Below are positions 30,051 to 42,839 of a stretch of DNA of 64,000 bases, piece by piece. The first letter of the stretch is position 1; every line of letters begins with the position of its first letter. The translations under genes were made by a program, and so were the position numbers. Location of the stretch: positions 63,937-127,936 of the forward strand of contig JAJAGP010002217.1 of NCBI GenBank assembly GCA_025084515.1, written 5' to 3'. Below the pieces are notes generated by a model. The model was not told the origin of the DNA, did no database searches, and saw only the letters and a program-made list of their open reading frames with translations. Source of the DNA: Ancistrus triradiatus (taxonomy: Eukaryota > Chordata > Actinopteri > Siluriformes > Loricariidae).

Positions 30051-30126
30051 TTTCGTTTTACCAGAAATGAAGATTCCAGTATTGATACATGCCCCAGTGT
30101 TTAGTTTCGTTTCGTTTCGTTTCGAC
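30049..30126 (-). promoter_or_regulatory. Interferon-type GAAA motifs upstream of rnf213 exon 1
   Basis: Read on the minus strand, 30,060-30,049 is TAAAACGAAAGT, close to the ISRE/IRF pattern GAAANNGAAACT. Positions 30,126-30,103 carry four tandem GAAAC units (period 5). RNF213 is interferon-induced in mammals, so IRF/STAT control is plausible. The period-5 spacing of the second block is not the canonical period-6 ISRE, so that block may be only a simple repeat. Confidence 0.4.
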
Positions 30127-30504
30127 TGCTTAGGAATGGGCGTGAACCAGCCTCAAGTCACAGCTAAGTTTACTTTCCACACGCAAGCAAACTGATAGTA
30201 TATCAGCGGGGGAAATTTCCACAAAGGTAGGGAACCTGCCAGCTTTCAATGTGCAGGCAGAATGATTTCTATAATTCCATACGAATGCGTATTAAGTAAT
30301 GTATCGCTACTTTTATATTTCACCGTCACCACAGTGTGTTCGTCCTGAGGCGTTTCAAGAATACTTGGTTGGCTCCAGTCCACATATTACGTGAACTACA
30401 GGATATTCACACAGTAATTAAAGCAGTGGTTCCCAAAGTAGTAGGAAACACCCTACTGGACTTTGCTCTTATTGCTATGAGACGAAACTAGTTAAGCGCA
30501 TATT

Positions 30505-33500
30505 ATGGTCGCTGCAGGTTATGGTCGCTGAACTGCTGGCTGTCCAAGTGGTGCTCTGAAAACAACGTGGGCTTTATAGACAACTGGACAGCCTTTGAGG
30601 GTAAGCCTGGCCTTTTAGGATGGGACGGTGTCCATCCCACTCGGGAGGGTGCTGCTCTCATCTCCTGCAACATTGCCCATAGTCTTATGGCCCGATTGGT
30701 TAGGGGCTGACTATCCAGAGCAGGGGTCAGGCCAGGCAGACAGAGACCGGCGTAACCAACTGTTCCGCTGGTAGCCATGCACCGTCACCCAGAACCCACA
30801 TTTATTGAAACTGTGTCTTTACTACCCGACCCGCATCTGCCCTAACGTACAACGCTTGTCAAAAAGTCTGTTTTAATAACTTCATTAGTATAAACACAGA
30901 TAGCTCCCATAGAAATAACAACCTAAGACTAAAGCTAGGATAACATAACATTAGATCACTTACAAACAAAGCAGTGATTGTAAATGAAATGATCACTGAT
31001 AAATGCTTACACGCTCTCTGTCTCACTGAAACTTGGATTAGACCTGATGAATATTTAGCCTTAAATGAAGGCTCACCTCCTGGATACAGTCATGCTCACC
31101 GCCCTCGTCCTAATGGTCGGGGGGGAGGCATAGCCACAATTTTTGACAAAGAGCTAGGTGTTATAACTAAATCCCATTACAAGGCTAATTCTTTTGAAAT
31201 ACTAATTTTTAATGTGACTGATCCATTGTTATGGAAGTCAAAACCATACTCTTTTCAGCTTATCACCATTTACCATCCTCCTTGTCCCTATTCAGAATTT
31301 CTTCAGGAATTTGCTAACTATCTTTCCTGCTTAGTACTGTCAACAGATAAGGCTTTAATTGTAGGTGATTTCAATATTCACTTTGAGAATGAGCAGGTTC
31401 AACTTAAAATTGCTTTCGAGTCCATCTTAGAATCCATGGGCATCACTCAGAATGTGATGGGACCAACCCACCGCTGTAATCATACATTAGATCTAATATT
31501 AACATTTGGTATCAATATAGATAACCTTGATATTTTCCCACAAAGTGATTCGATTTCAGATCACTATCTTTTAGTATTTGAGCTATCACTAATAAATAAA
31601 ATCCTTCTGCCTCGTTATCACACCAAGCGCACTATCTCATCTGCTACTCCAGCTGCGTTTATTAAAAACATACCAAACTTGAAATTTAATACACCTACGG
31701 AGATCAATCATCTTGAGTGTGTAAATGACCAATTAGAATGTGTGTTTTGCTCATTCCTGGATATGATTGCTCCTGCTAGGGTCAAACACATTAGGGGAAA
31801 AAAAGGCTAGCACCATGGTATAATGACCACACCCATACCTTAAAGCAAAGAACACGGCATCTAGAGCGCAAGTGGAGACATAGTAAATTGGAGGTGTTTA
31901 AGATTGCTTGGAGGGACAGCATGGCAGAGTATAAGCATGCCCTTACTAAAGCTAAAGCTGCATAATTCTCCTCAGTCATAGAGAAAAATAAGAATAATCT
32001 AAGATTTCTCTTTAATACAGTTTCCAAATTAACAAAAAACCCTATAGAAAGTGACTCTCCCGTTCTGTGTAATTTTAACAGTAATGATTTCATGACTTTC
32101 TTTAATGATAAGATAGAAAACAGTAGGCATCAAGCTCGATGCTCATCACATCACCAAACTGTTCAGCAACCTTCCAGATGCAGCACTAGTGAAGACATCT
32201 GTTTAATGAGCTGTAAATCAAGATTAGAATCTTTTACCCTAATTACTATTACTGAACTATCCACACTTATCAGCTCGTTTAAGTCATCAACATGTTTATT
32301 AGATCTAATTCCTACCTGTTTACTCAAACAAGTAATACCTAGTATTATAGAGCCAGTGTTAGTTATTTTAAATTCATCCCTTAGCTTTGGTTATGTGCCG
32401 AAATCCTTTAAGCCTGCCGTCATCAAACCATTGATTAAAAACCCAATCTTGACCCTTGTGTGATATCTAATTATAGACCAATTTCAAATCTACCGTTTCT
32501 GTCCAAAATCTTAGAAAAAGCCGTCTATCAGCAGCTCTGCAGTTACCTCCAAAGGAATGAAATTTATGAAACATTTCAATCTGGCTTCAGGCCCCATCAT
32601 AGTACTGAACAGCATTAATTAGGGCACTAAATGACTTGTTAATGTCCTCAGATAAGGGATGTGTTTCTTTTCTTGTTCTGTTACATTTAAGTGCAGCATT
32701 TGACACTATAGATCATGATGTTTTACTAAACAGACTAGAAAATACTGTAGTTATTATGGGATCAGCACTTTCTTGGTTTAAATCCTACTTAATTGACCGG
32801 TACCAGTTTGTTCATATAAATAATCTAAGATCTAAGCTCTCAAAAGTGAAGTATGGTGTGCCTCAGAGGTCAGGGCTTGGCCCGCTTTTATTCTCTCTGT
32901 ACATGCTGCCACTAGGCTCAGTTATTCGTAAACATGGCATTAGTTTCCACTGCTATGCAGATGATACACAACTGTACATATCAGCCAAACCTAATGATAG
33001 CATTACAATCAACAAAATTGAGGACTGTGTAAAGGAAACTCTGAGGTTCTATTAGTGGGACCCAAGGCTGTGAGAGACAGGTTGGTTACATCTATCCTAA
33101 ATCTAGATGGCTGTCCACTATTGCCCAGTCCGTCTGTAAAAAACTTAGGAGTCACATTTGATTCAGATCTCACCTTTGATGCACACATTAGCAGCATCAC
33201 TCGAATTGCTTTCTTTTAATTACGTAATATCGCTAAACTTAGAAATATCCTCTCTTTTAATGAAAAACTTTTTCATGCGTTTATAACCTCAAGGTTGGAT
33301 TATTGTAAAGCCTTACTTACTGGATGCTCTAGTAAATCTATGAATAAGCTTCAGTTAGTTCAGAATGCAGCACCCCGAGTGCGAACTCGAACTAGAAAAT
33401 TTGATCATATCACTCCTGTTCTATCATCACTGCACTGGTTACCAGTCAAATTCCGCATTGATTACAAAATACTTCTTATAACTTATAAAGCTCTACATGG

Positions 33501-34738
33501 TCTGGCCCCACATTATCTGAGTGACCTCTTAGAGTTTTACAATCCAAATCGTCTACTTCGTTCGCAGGATACAGGACTTCTTTTAGTTCCTAGAATTAAA
33601 AAAGTCACAGCCGGGGGAAAGGCTTTCTCATACATGGCCCCCCAACTATGGAATAAACTTCCCACTTTTGTTCGAGATTCAGACTCTCTCCAAAGTTTTA
33701 AGTCTAGGCTAAAGACATACCTATTTGCGAAGGTTTTTGACTAGATTTAGACCAGGATGCATGGCTTGGGTCACTGGGGCCGGAGTCTGGAGTCATGTCT
33801 GGCCTGCCTGCCTTGTCCACTAGCCGGGAGTGTCGAGTGGGCGTTCTGGCTGAACTGGGCTTCGGTCCTCGTTATCTTGACTCGTGCATCCTTGCCTTAG
33901 AATAAGGGCAGAGCTGGGGGTTCACAGTCAAAGAGTCTTATGGTGATCAGAGACGTTGGGTTGCTGTCTTCTGCCTCCCATGGGGTTGCCAATGTCTCAT
34001 GTGATCCATCTTGGCGTGTTTCCTACCAGTATCTTCTCCTCTTTCTAGAATTTCTAGCTATCGGCTGCCTATAGCTAATGCTGCGGGTCTCATGCTACAC
34101 TTGGCATCAGTGATTGACATGGCATCAATGATTGTTAATAAACACTGTGCTCTTTATCAATAACTAATTACATTTTCTGTTTTCTCTCCGAACTGTGTTC
34201 CGCAGTTCCGGCCCCACACATGATGTTCATCTGATGGAGCTCCACTGTGCATAATTCACATTTTTTATTTGACCAATGACTCCATGGACTTTTAGTTTCG
34301 CTCTTAGATTTATCATCATACCTGGAGCCACTTACTGTCGATGGTGCAATACTTCACATTCTATTCGAACGCTTTACTCCATGACTTTAGTTCGCTCTTT
34401 ATATTTTTATCATCATACCCCCGGGCCCACTTAATGCCGATGTGCATACTTTACATTCTATATCGAGACTTTGACTCCCATGACTTTAGTTCGCTCTTAG
34501 ATTATCATCTGCCGCCGCCCAAGGAGGTTGGGTCTCCTCCCAAGGTTTCTTCCTAGAACTAGGGAGTTTTTTCCCCTTGCTTCCACTGTTCGCCCTAGTC
34601 TTTGCTCAATTTTGGGATTTGGACTTAGTTTTTATTAGGGAGATCCATGTTAAACTTGTAAAGTTGCTTTGAGACAATGCTCCATTGTAAAAAGCTCTAT
34701 ATAAATAAATCTGACTTGACTTGACTTGACTTGACTAA
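30505..34738 (+). mobile_element. L2-type LINE copy 1, 5'-truncated, inactive
   Basis: Starts inside ORF1: esterase-like C terminus with the GDSL-family D-x-x-H block (WDGVHPTREGAAL, about 30,620-30,660), stop near 30,710. ORF2 endonuclease runs 30,974-31,810 (CLTETWIRPDEY, VGDFNIHFENEQ, SDSISDHYLLVF). RT blocks follow (LSAAFDTIDHDVLLNRL, FHCYADDTQLYIS). Frameshifts at the A-run near 31,800, at about 32,455 and in a GAACAGCATTAATT stretch, plus a deletion at about 33,043, disable it. The 3' UTR ends in (TTGAC)n. It inserted about 450 bp upstream of rnf213 exon 1. Confidence 0.9.
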
Positions 34739-34885
34739 TTGACTATACAATATATGGGGATGAAAGCTTACTACATGAGGAGTCAAAATATGACATTAGA
34801 GAGCCTGCTTTGAAATATAACTAAGAAATAAGCTGTTTAAAGAACACAGGACTAATAGAGATAATCTAGTCATTTTTTTCTCATT

Positions 34886-35067
34886 TACAGCATTCAGCAG
34901 ACACTCTTATCCAGAGCAACTTACAATTGATACAATCCAAGCAATTGTGGGTTAAGGGCCTTGCTCAAGGACCCAACACAGGCAGCTTGCCAGAGGTGGG
35001 ATTTGACCCCTGGATCATCTGGTCCAGTCCAATATCACAATCCAGTACCTGGTAGGCTACCACAGCT
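34886..35067 (-). repeat. SINE family A
   Basis: Reverse complement contains a box-B-like CCAGGGGTCAAATCCCACC and the CCAGAGCAACTTACAATTGA tail found in the other family A copies. Confidence 0.72.
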
Positions 35068-35770
35068 TATCAGGCAAGGAGAACTCCTGTCCACACTCCT
35101 GTCCAGCTGGCACAGTAAATGCATCTAAAAGCTGGTCTGCCAGCTGACAATAAAAGTCACAAGAAGAAGAAGAATGTGTAGGAGAGTAGCGTGTAATAGT
35201 GTAATAGTGGCGTGTAGAGCAGCGTGTTTTTACATGAGTAGAAATCGTTTTTCTGAGCCAACCAGCAGTGTACTGCCTGGGTTCATGACTAGACGGCCGT
35301 ATATTTTGAGTTCCAGTGTGTATGACTGTATACTCCATTTATTTACTGTTTTTGTTCAGTGTTTTCTTTTAGTGTTTTGCCGTGTCATCTTCAATAAAAC
35401 TGCTTCTTGCACCTGAGATCTTGGACCTTCTACTCCCCTTTGACCTTGACCGTGCAGCCTCACATAAATCTATAATCCCCCAAACTGGAGGTAGGACCAT
35501 TTTACATGTTCACTTTAAACTTCACTTTGGACATTCGCCTGCTTTTCTCATTTTCACTTATTTACTATTGAGTTTGTTATGTGTGATTCTGGTTACCGAC
35601 CTCTGCCCATTCTAACACTGTTTATTCACTTTAGTCCCTTAGATTTCAGACCCTGGTTGCATAAAGTTTTCTTGTTTCCTACCAGGTTGTGCATGGCGAC
35701 AGGGTTATTTCTCACTTTCACTTTACCATTTCCATATTCTGTCATCCCAAACCCTAGAGGCATAACAACT
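35068..35770 (+). mobile_element. Possible LTR fragment
   Basis: AATAAA at 35,393 is followed by a pyrimidine-rich stretch, and near the end ACTGGCGTCCACC (35,769) resembles a tRNA primer-binding site after an LTR. No 5' LTR boundary, gag or pol seen. Weak. Confidence 0.25.
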
Positions 35771-36215
35771 GGCGTCCACCATCATAGATCTTCTTTAGAT
35801 CTTCAATAGAGTTGAGGTCAGGCCTAATTTTTTCTCCCATTATCAGCCTATTATCAGCATGGGATGCAGCACTGTCCTACATAAAAATAATTTTCTTTTG
35901 GAAGACACGATTGTTATTTGTATACCATGGCAAAAATGCTTGGTTAGGAACATCAGGCACAATAAAGGGATCTGACGTCTCACTTGCTAATATTCCATCC
36001 CAAATCACCACTCTGCCTTGCTGATGTTGCATTCTCCTCATAACAAGGTGGCCATTCACCAACTCAATCCATCTGGACCATTCAGTGTATCACGATGCTT
36101 GTTGGTGAATATCACAGTTTGAAAATTAGCCTTCTTGTTTTTCTGAGCCCACTTCATCAAGTTTGTCCTTGTGAGATTTGGTTAGGGCTTTCCAAAATAC
36201 AGCTTTATGCATGAC
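35750..36215 (-). mobile_element. Tc1/mariner transposase fragment
   Basis: Minus-strand text KANFQTVIFTNKHRDTLNGP, TKHFCHGIQ.., then SIEDLKKIYDGGRQ matches the catalytic middle and C-terminal of a fish Tc1-like transposase (PDLNPIENLW and IYEGGRQ region), with stops and an internal deletion. Confidence 0.65.
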
Positions 36216-36779
36216 TGCAAGCCTCTTGAACATCCTGCACCAACTCCAGAGACACCAGCAGTTTATCTGTTTGCTGCTCAACAGTGTTTTTTAAATAGCT
36301 GCCCACTAATACTATTTTATACTATTTTAATACTAATTTGTCTGACAATAGCTTTCCTTAATAAGCCTTTGTCTGACATGAATTCATCTGTTCTCTGAAT
36401 CACTCCCAAATGTTTTCACGGTTGATATCTCTTCAGTTTTTGTAAAATTTCACATTTTAATGACTTTTTGCAAGACCTTCCCCATTTCATTATTTTCTAC
36501 TTCAGATAGATTTTTCTTCCTTCCCATATTACATAAAAATTGTGACTTCCTTAATAATCTCTTTACATAGGTATTAATGTGGAACAACCTGTTTGCATCT
36601 TGATAGAATGTGCCTCTTTACATAGTTAGAAAGCCTAAAGCCTCTTCAAGCAGAATACATTTGCAGTTCTCAAAAACAGGAAGAAAAAGCCTTCAAATGC
36701 TGACCTCAGGAAACAAGAAGTTGAGAATAACTATAACCAGAAAGTTGCCTAACACAGTTTTTGTGTCTATGTGTTAAAA

Positions 36780-37420
36780 AGCCACTGCTGTCTAAGAATA
36801 TCACTGCGCTGTCTAAGTACTTCAGCAGAGCTGTGTGAACTGATGAATCACACATTTGAGTTTGCCTGCCTTTTCCTACATGGTGATGGTCCTGAGAGGT
36901 GTCCTAAAAGATCTGGTCACCTTCTATAACCATGGAGTAGAGGTGCCATGGTGTGGGGAGATTTTTTCAGGTGCTGATACTAGTGAGCTGCTTCCACTGT
37001 GAAAACTCATCTAATGATTTGGAGTGCAGGAAAATATTGCAGAAATGGTTTGCTTCCCATAATTGAAAAATTTTTGCTCTAGAGGAATGACCACATGTTA
37101 TTTTCAACAATGGCAGTGGTCCTGTTTCTCACACTGCAAAACAAACCACCAAGAAGTGGCTTTAGGGAGAGTCCATCAGGCTCAGGTTTTGGCCTGGTCG
37201 GCAGTCCAGATGTGAACTTTGTAGGGGAATATTTGGCATCACATTAAAACACCACACTAACTGGGAAAAACATTTTTTCAGCTTCTCATCAAACTGTTTG
37301 AAGCCATTACCAGTGGAGCAACTTTGACTCTTCTTTCTGTAAGAAGCTGTCCATTAGTTTACCACATTGACCTAAACATTTTAGGAAATCAAAGAAGGAA
37401 TGCTATGCCATTACTAATGT
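36780..37420 (+). mobile_element. Tc1/mariner transposase fragment, decayed
   Basis: TDESHI near 36,840 and FNNGSGPVSHTAKQTTKKWL near 37,100 correspond to the second and third catalytic regions of Tc1-like transposases. Many stops. Confidence 0.55.
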
Positions 37421-37429
37421 TCATTCATT

Positions 37430-38430
37430 CACTCACTTTCTTATTCCACTTTCTTACTTTCGCTTGATCCTGAACAGGGTCGCAGGAGAGACGGTGCCTA
37501 ACTGTGTGCCACAATTCTTGTGAATTTCCTGACCAATTATTTGCTGTTGCAAACATTAAAATCCCTAATGTTTTGCAATTTGGGAGTTTGGCCCGTTGTT
37601 TTGCTGCACAGCAGTGTACAAAAAAGCTAAAAGTGATAAGAGGACACTAACTAAGGACTATCTCACTGCAGAAACTGCATGGGTCTAAATGCACCCTCTG
37701 CCCTCACTTTCCACCTTCATACAGCCTGATACTGTAGTTAGACATTTGACTCCAGACTGATTAAAAAGTTCTTTTGTTTTGTTTTTTTTTTGTTACACTA
37801 CAAGGTAATTTCTGTTAAAACAAAAGCCTTTCTGAATATAAATATGTCCCATCATCCACTTAAAACATAACCAAGGCTGAGGAGGAAATTCAGAGAAGCT
37901 TACTTCTCTAACTTAATTGATACTTATTTTTAAAAGTATATAATTATCTTCTCCACCACTGGTGAACTCTTTCTGACACTGCTGGGATGACCACATTGCC
38001 AAAAATAGCTCTACTAATATCAACATGTCCGGCTTAGAAGCACTTTTTAGATGTAATTTCCTTACCAAAGCCTTTCAACCTGTGCTCTTGACCCTTTGTT
38101 AACCCACTTCTTTCAAACAGGCTTTAGGTTTGTACCAAATGCAGAATGTTGTGCACATTGCCAGTTCAGTCACTGCAGCAGGGAATTCCCACAAAAGTCT
38201 TAAGGCAGCAGCTGGCAATCCATTACTGAAGAACAGAAATCTTGACTTCCTCTGTGCTTAATAACTAACAGGCTGACTTCAGGCCTTTGTCTAAATGAAA
38301 AAAGTTCATTCTGGTATTCTTAAATAATACTTAGTGATTAAGAAAAAACACTGATATGGGAAAGGTCTTTGTTTTGTTGGTTTTGATAAGAGTTAAGTGC
38401 AAATCTTGATCAGCTACAGGAATTGAGTGG
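37430..38430. other. Intergenic, no gene recognised
   Basis: AT-rich unique-looking sequence. 37,430-37,510 resembles the tail of SINE family B (CCTGAACAGGGTCGCAGGAG). Nothing else identified. Confidence 0.4.
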
Positions 38431-38650
38431 GCCTCACTGGCCAAGTCTTAGACTAGGTTTCAGTCATATTTATGTGGTTACTTACTATCACATGCAACTG
38501 GGCCACATCATGTAATATCCTGTGGAGTCCCTCAAGAATCAATACTTGAGGCCTTTGATTGTTTTAACCTGTATATGCTTCATGATGATACATACATGTT
38601 TATCACCCCAGTATGCAGAGGATACACAGTTCTGTATCTCCCTAGCACCT
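38430..38650 (+). mobile_element. L2-like RT fragment, decayed
   Basis: GVPQESILEAFDCFNLYMLH and YAEDTQFCISLAPN are worn versions of the RT motifs GVPQGSxLGP...LYMLP and YADDTQLYIS. Only this small part of the element remains. Confidence 0.6.
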
Positions 38651-40812
38651 AATGCTTTTATGCATTAAGTGATATCAGTATAAATGCTATCTAAGAGCTT
38701 TCTTCTGTTAAACCAGGGGTACACATAACATAATATCACACGCTAGGACTCTTTTAGAGAGACTTCAGCTGACCTAATTCAAGTTTTTTTTTCTGGGGCT
38801 AATAATGGCACTCTGAAAACAGCCTTTTGTGTTTTTGCCCACCCAAGTAATGCAAATGACAACCCAAAGATGACATCCTAGTACCTTCTGGTTAAACAAA
38901 TACAAGACAGAGGTTCACATTAATGGAAGTGAAGCACAAAGGAAAGACATAAAGGCTTATCTAGAATCTATTAATTTGGAGAACAATCAGTGTGTCAAGA
39001 ATCTAAGATTCATTTCGATAATGAGCTCAGTTCTTAAAATCACATTAGCACTATTTGGGTGGCTCGGTGGGTAGCACTGTGACCTCACAGCAAGAAGGTC
39101 CTGGGTTTGATCCCAGGTGGAGCGGGCTGGGTCCTTTCTGTGTGGAGTCTGCCTAGAGGACATAGAGGACATCTCTAGGTACTCTGGTTTCCACAGTGTT
39201 AGGTTATCCAGTGTCTCTAAAGTGTGTGCGTGTAAACACAGGGATGTTCCGGCCTCACGACCAGGCATCGGCTCTTCTCCAACCCTGTCCAAGATCAAGT
39301 GGATGAGAAAGTGAATGAATGAATTAGTTATATTTGCAAAACAGCCTGTTTTCACCTTTATGTGTCTGAGGAACGTAGGTTCCTATGATTTCCACGATGT
39401 GGAGAATATGGATGGACTTGCGGAGTTGAGGTATATAAATAGACTTCAGATTTAAAGACGGAAATGCACAGTGTGACTGTGAAAATCTAAAAGTGAGCCA
39501 GTAAGATCCATAATCAGTAATCGGCCGATCAGTGTCATATAACCGATTCTGTGCCGGTCGCATTTATACTTATACAGCAAACGATGGCAACAGTGGCACA
39601 AACATTTGAGCACATTATCAGCACAGTGCTTTCACTAAGTCAGAATTCAGTTCGCGTACGGAGCTTTAATCACGGCTCAGCCACTCGCATGTTTGTTTAA
39701 GAGATCGGTGCTGACGCATGACAATGATGTTGGAAATGCTGGATTTTTGTTGGTGTTTTTATCAATCAGTGTATATGTAGTGTTAATTGCAAAAGTCAGG
39801 CCACAACAGTGTCTTAATAATTTAAGGGCATTACCGAAAGGACCTTAGGTTTGTTTAAGTTCCAAATTGCACTTTTATTTATAGTTATAAAATATGTTTC
39901 CCTATACCTTTCCTTTCAGTTATGTCATTATTGACGTTGCTAAATGTTATAGCAGCAATTTTTCTAAATACAAAGATGCCATTTTGCTATTGTTTGTCTA
40001 ATTGTAGGTAATTTCTTAAAGAAAAACACTGTGAAAAACCTAAAAATCAGAATGGTGAAAAAAATGGAAATGGAAATTTAACCACTGATGATAGTGAGAA
40101 ATTTGTAGATGCCTACAAAAATGCCATTATCTGCCTTACCCAGGGCTTCTGTCACATATCTGCATAAGTTCAGAATGCTGCTGTGAGGGACCTGACTAAT
40201 AATACACAAATTTATGAAGCAATTTATGAGTCTCCAGTATTGCTGGTCTGACAAGAATATAATGGGGGGTTTCCTTTAAACAGGGGTTTCCCTTCCCAGT
40301 CACTATGACTCGGCATATCACACCTGATATCTAGTAAGCCATTGCATTAGCACCAACAGCCACTGTTAATGAAAATAGTAATCTTTTATTTCAGTACCTC
40401 TGCCTAACTTAATTAATATCTGCTGGAAGTTTCATAATTAATTGAAAATGAAAAATGTTCCTAGATTTGTCCCCTGTACCTGTTTTAAGTGGTTCTCTGT
40501 AATCTATTTGGGTATTAAATAGATTTTTATTTTTAGTATAAAAGCCAGATAACATTGAGCTGACAGAAGTAACAGTTTAAAAAAATAACCATAAAAAAAA
40601 AAAATTGGGTCCTTTCCAGATGATCCATTATAGATTTTTTCCTGAGAGAAAGAGTGTTTGTCAGTGGATTGTTAAAGTGGTCTTTTCTGTGTGGAGTCTG
40701 CATGTCCTCCCTGGGTTTACTCTTTTGTTCTCAGTTTACTCTTGGTACAAAGTGCAAAGAACATGCATTCGGTTAATTGATACCCGAAATTTGGCCCCCC
40801 CAACCTGATTAT
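38651..40812. other. Intergenic, mostly anonymous
   Basis: Contains the SINE at 39,055 and a SINE-like piece at 40,690-40,760 (GGAGTCTGCATGTCCTCCCT). No gene with splice sites or conserved protein was seen. Confidence 0.4.
39055..39315 (+). repeat. SINE family B, best-preserved copy
   Basis: GGTGGCTCGGTGGGTAGCAC, box-B-like GGTTTGATCCC, TGTGTGGAGTCTGCCTAGAG and a TGAATGAATGAA tail. Confidence 0.7.
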
Positions 40813-42197
40813 TAGGTTGCAACTAACGATTATTTAATATCGAATCGATTATGTTTTCGATTGAAAAAAAGCAAAACAAAAAACTTTCAGTTTTTCCTTT
40901 TTTTATTCAGAAATATAACATTAAATAACAGAGCACATAGTGCTTACAATAAATGAAATAATAAATAAATTAAATTCTATTAATAATTAAAATAACAAAT
41001 TAAATATAAAGACAATGTGCATCTCTGAGCAAACATCTAAAATACAAACTCATTCCCACTCCCTTTCTTTAGGAACTCTTGCATTGCATCCAAAAATGTT
41101 TATCATGTTAACATTCTCCAGCTAAAGCTGGGTCTCGTAGTCGTGCGGGTGTGGTTTTTTTAGAGACTATGGCCCTGTCCACACGAACACGGTATTTTGT
41201 TGGGTGTAAACGTGTAACTTTTCTATGCGTTTTTGAACAGTTCGGCCACCGAAAACAGACTTTGTGGCGTGTGGTGCAAAAACTGGTGGGGTAACTCCTT
41301 CCAGGGTGAAGATTTTTCCAGGAACTCCGTTTTCATTCAATCAGCGTTGTCGTTTTGGACTGGGGAAACAGAGTTTTCTTGCTGTAACGTCATTTGTGCG
41401 CCGTTTATCTCCTTTTGTTTACATGAGGCGATTTGTGGGCAATAGCGGCGTAGCCAAAATGTTGCCAGCGTAACACCCTGCCTGACCGCACTTGTTTTTA
41501 CAACATCTAAATACATTTACAATTATTACTTTTTCATTACACTGAAGAACAGGAAGGCGTCAGAATCTCTACGGGGTACTACTATATCCATCAACCACCC
41601 ACTAAGCGTTCCCGCCCCCCGCTCGCCGTTTGGGACGAGACCCCGGTCGGACCCCGCGTTGGTGGGACAGCTTTCAAAAACGAAGTGGTTGTTGAAGAAC
41701 CATGGCAAGAAAAAATTTTCGTACTGCATAGGACGTCTCTTTTGTCCACTGGTGACTGCTTCGCCGCATAAGGACTGCTTGGTTTGGTTTCTGCTCTGAC
41801 AGCGACTGTGTGCGGTTTTGCGTTTTCATGTGGACGAAGTTTTTTTGTTTAACAGTGCTTGTGTGGACGGCGATGTTTTTATAAACCCTCGTTTAAGACA
41901 TTTAAAAAAAAAAAACCCCCATTTAGAAAATACCTGTGTACGTGTGACATAGCCTTAGGCTTAAACTAACTTGTTTGAAATTCCGCGGCCGTGCCGGCTC
42001 CGCCTCGCTTCGTTCAATCGCTCGTGTTTTTTTTTCCAAGCCCTGACCCGCAAGTGCCGCAAGTAACGTAAGCCGATATATAATGCGGGGAACACATACA
42101 TCATCAACACAACGAATCTATAATGGAAATTCGTTGTCGTCACTTTCACTAATCGATTTTTATCGCTTTTAACTCGATTCGTTGTTTTGCAGCCCTA
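40813..42197. mobile_element. Non-autonomous hAT element carrying a second nested element
   Basis: Termini TAGGTTGCAACTAACGATTA and, inverted, TAGGGCTGCAAAACAACGAA; 8-bp flanks CTGATTAT (40,805-40,812) and CTGAGTAT (42,198-42,205) differ at one base, as expected of an old hAT target duplication. About 41,168-41,957 is a different element (see next entry). Confidence 0.75.
41168..41957. mobile_element. Nested TIR element inside the hAT element
   Basis: Left TATGGCCCTGTCCACACGAA and right TACGTGTGACATAGCC are imperfect inverted repeats. The interior is GC/CpG-richer than its host (for example 41,590-41,660). Confidence 0.6.
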
Positions 42198-42520
42198 CTG
42201 AGTATATAATGAAATAATTTCTATATAATCTGATGTCGATCGTACTTTTTGTGTCTGTAGTTGAATGGCCTTTGATGCTAAGACTACGTTATATAAACTA
42301 AATAAACACAGAGTTTTGCGAGCAACATTTTGCAAGCAATATATCATTCATTTAATGGAATTCACCACACTGACTGACTTCACATTCTGTGGTGAACAAA
42401 TTTTGTGACCGAAACTTCATTGTGAGTTCAAGTTTAGTTAAAAGTGTGATACCCAAATCCATATCCGTGACTACTCCTTTGCCATGGTAAATTGATGGGA
42501 CGGGGTTTTGTATAGCATTA

Positions 42521-42715
42521 CACTGGAACCTCGGAATTCAAACTTAATTGGTTAACTGGATTTCAAATTTGGATTTGTTTTAAGTCGGAATGAAATTAAT
42601 TTCAGACACGCATCCTGATTTTATTTTTACTTATGTTGGGGGGACAAAAATTAAAACCGACCTCGATGTTCCAATTGTTTGAATTGAGTGTTCGAATTCC
42701 GAGGTTCCACTCTAC
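42521..42715. mobile_element. Small palindromic MITE
   Basis: CACTGGAACCTCGGAATTCA at the left end and GAATTCCGAGGTTCCACT at the right: near-perfect inverted ends over 195 bp. Related in design to the Tigger-like MITEs. Confidence 0.75.
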
Positions 42716-42839
42716 TGTATATCTATAACGGAGGATTGTTTGTTTAGTTTATTTAATGTCGCTCTTAAGCATCGTGCCATTCAACAACAGACACAATTGT
42801 CTACACTCAATTTTATATCAAAGCTAGTCCATATATATA

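Noticed and set aside
31791..32093. Two identical 100-codon minus-strand frames (also at 57,111-57,413)
   Set aside because: They are antisense shadows in the identical L2 tract; they are identical because the DNA is, not because of a conserved gene.
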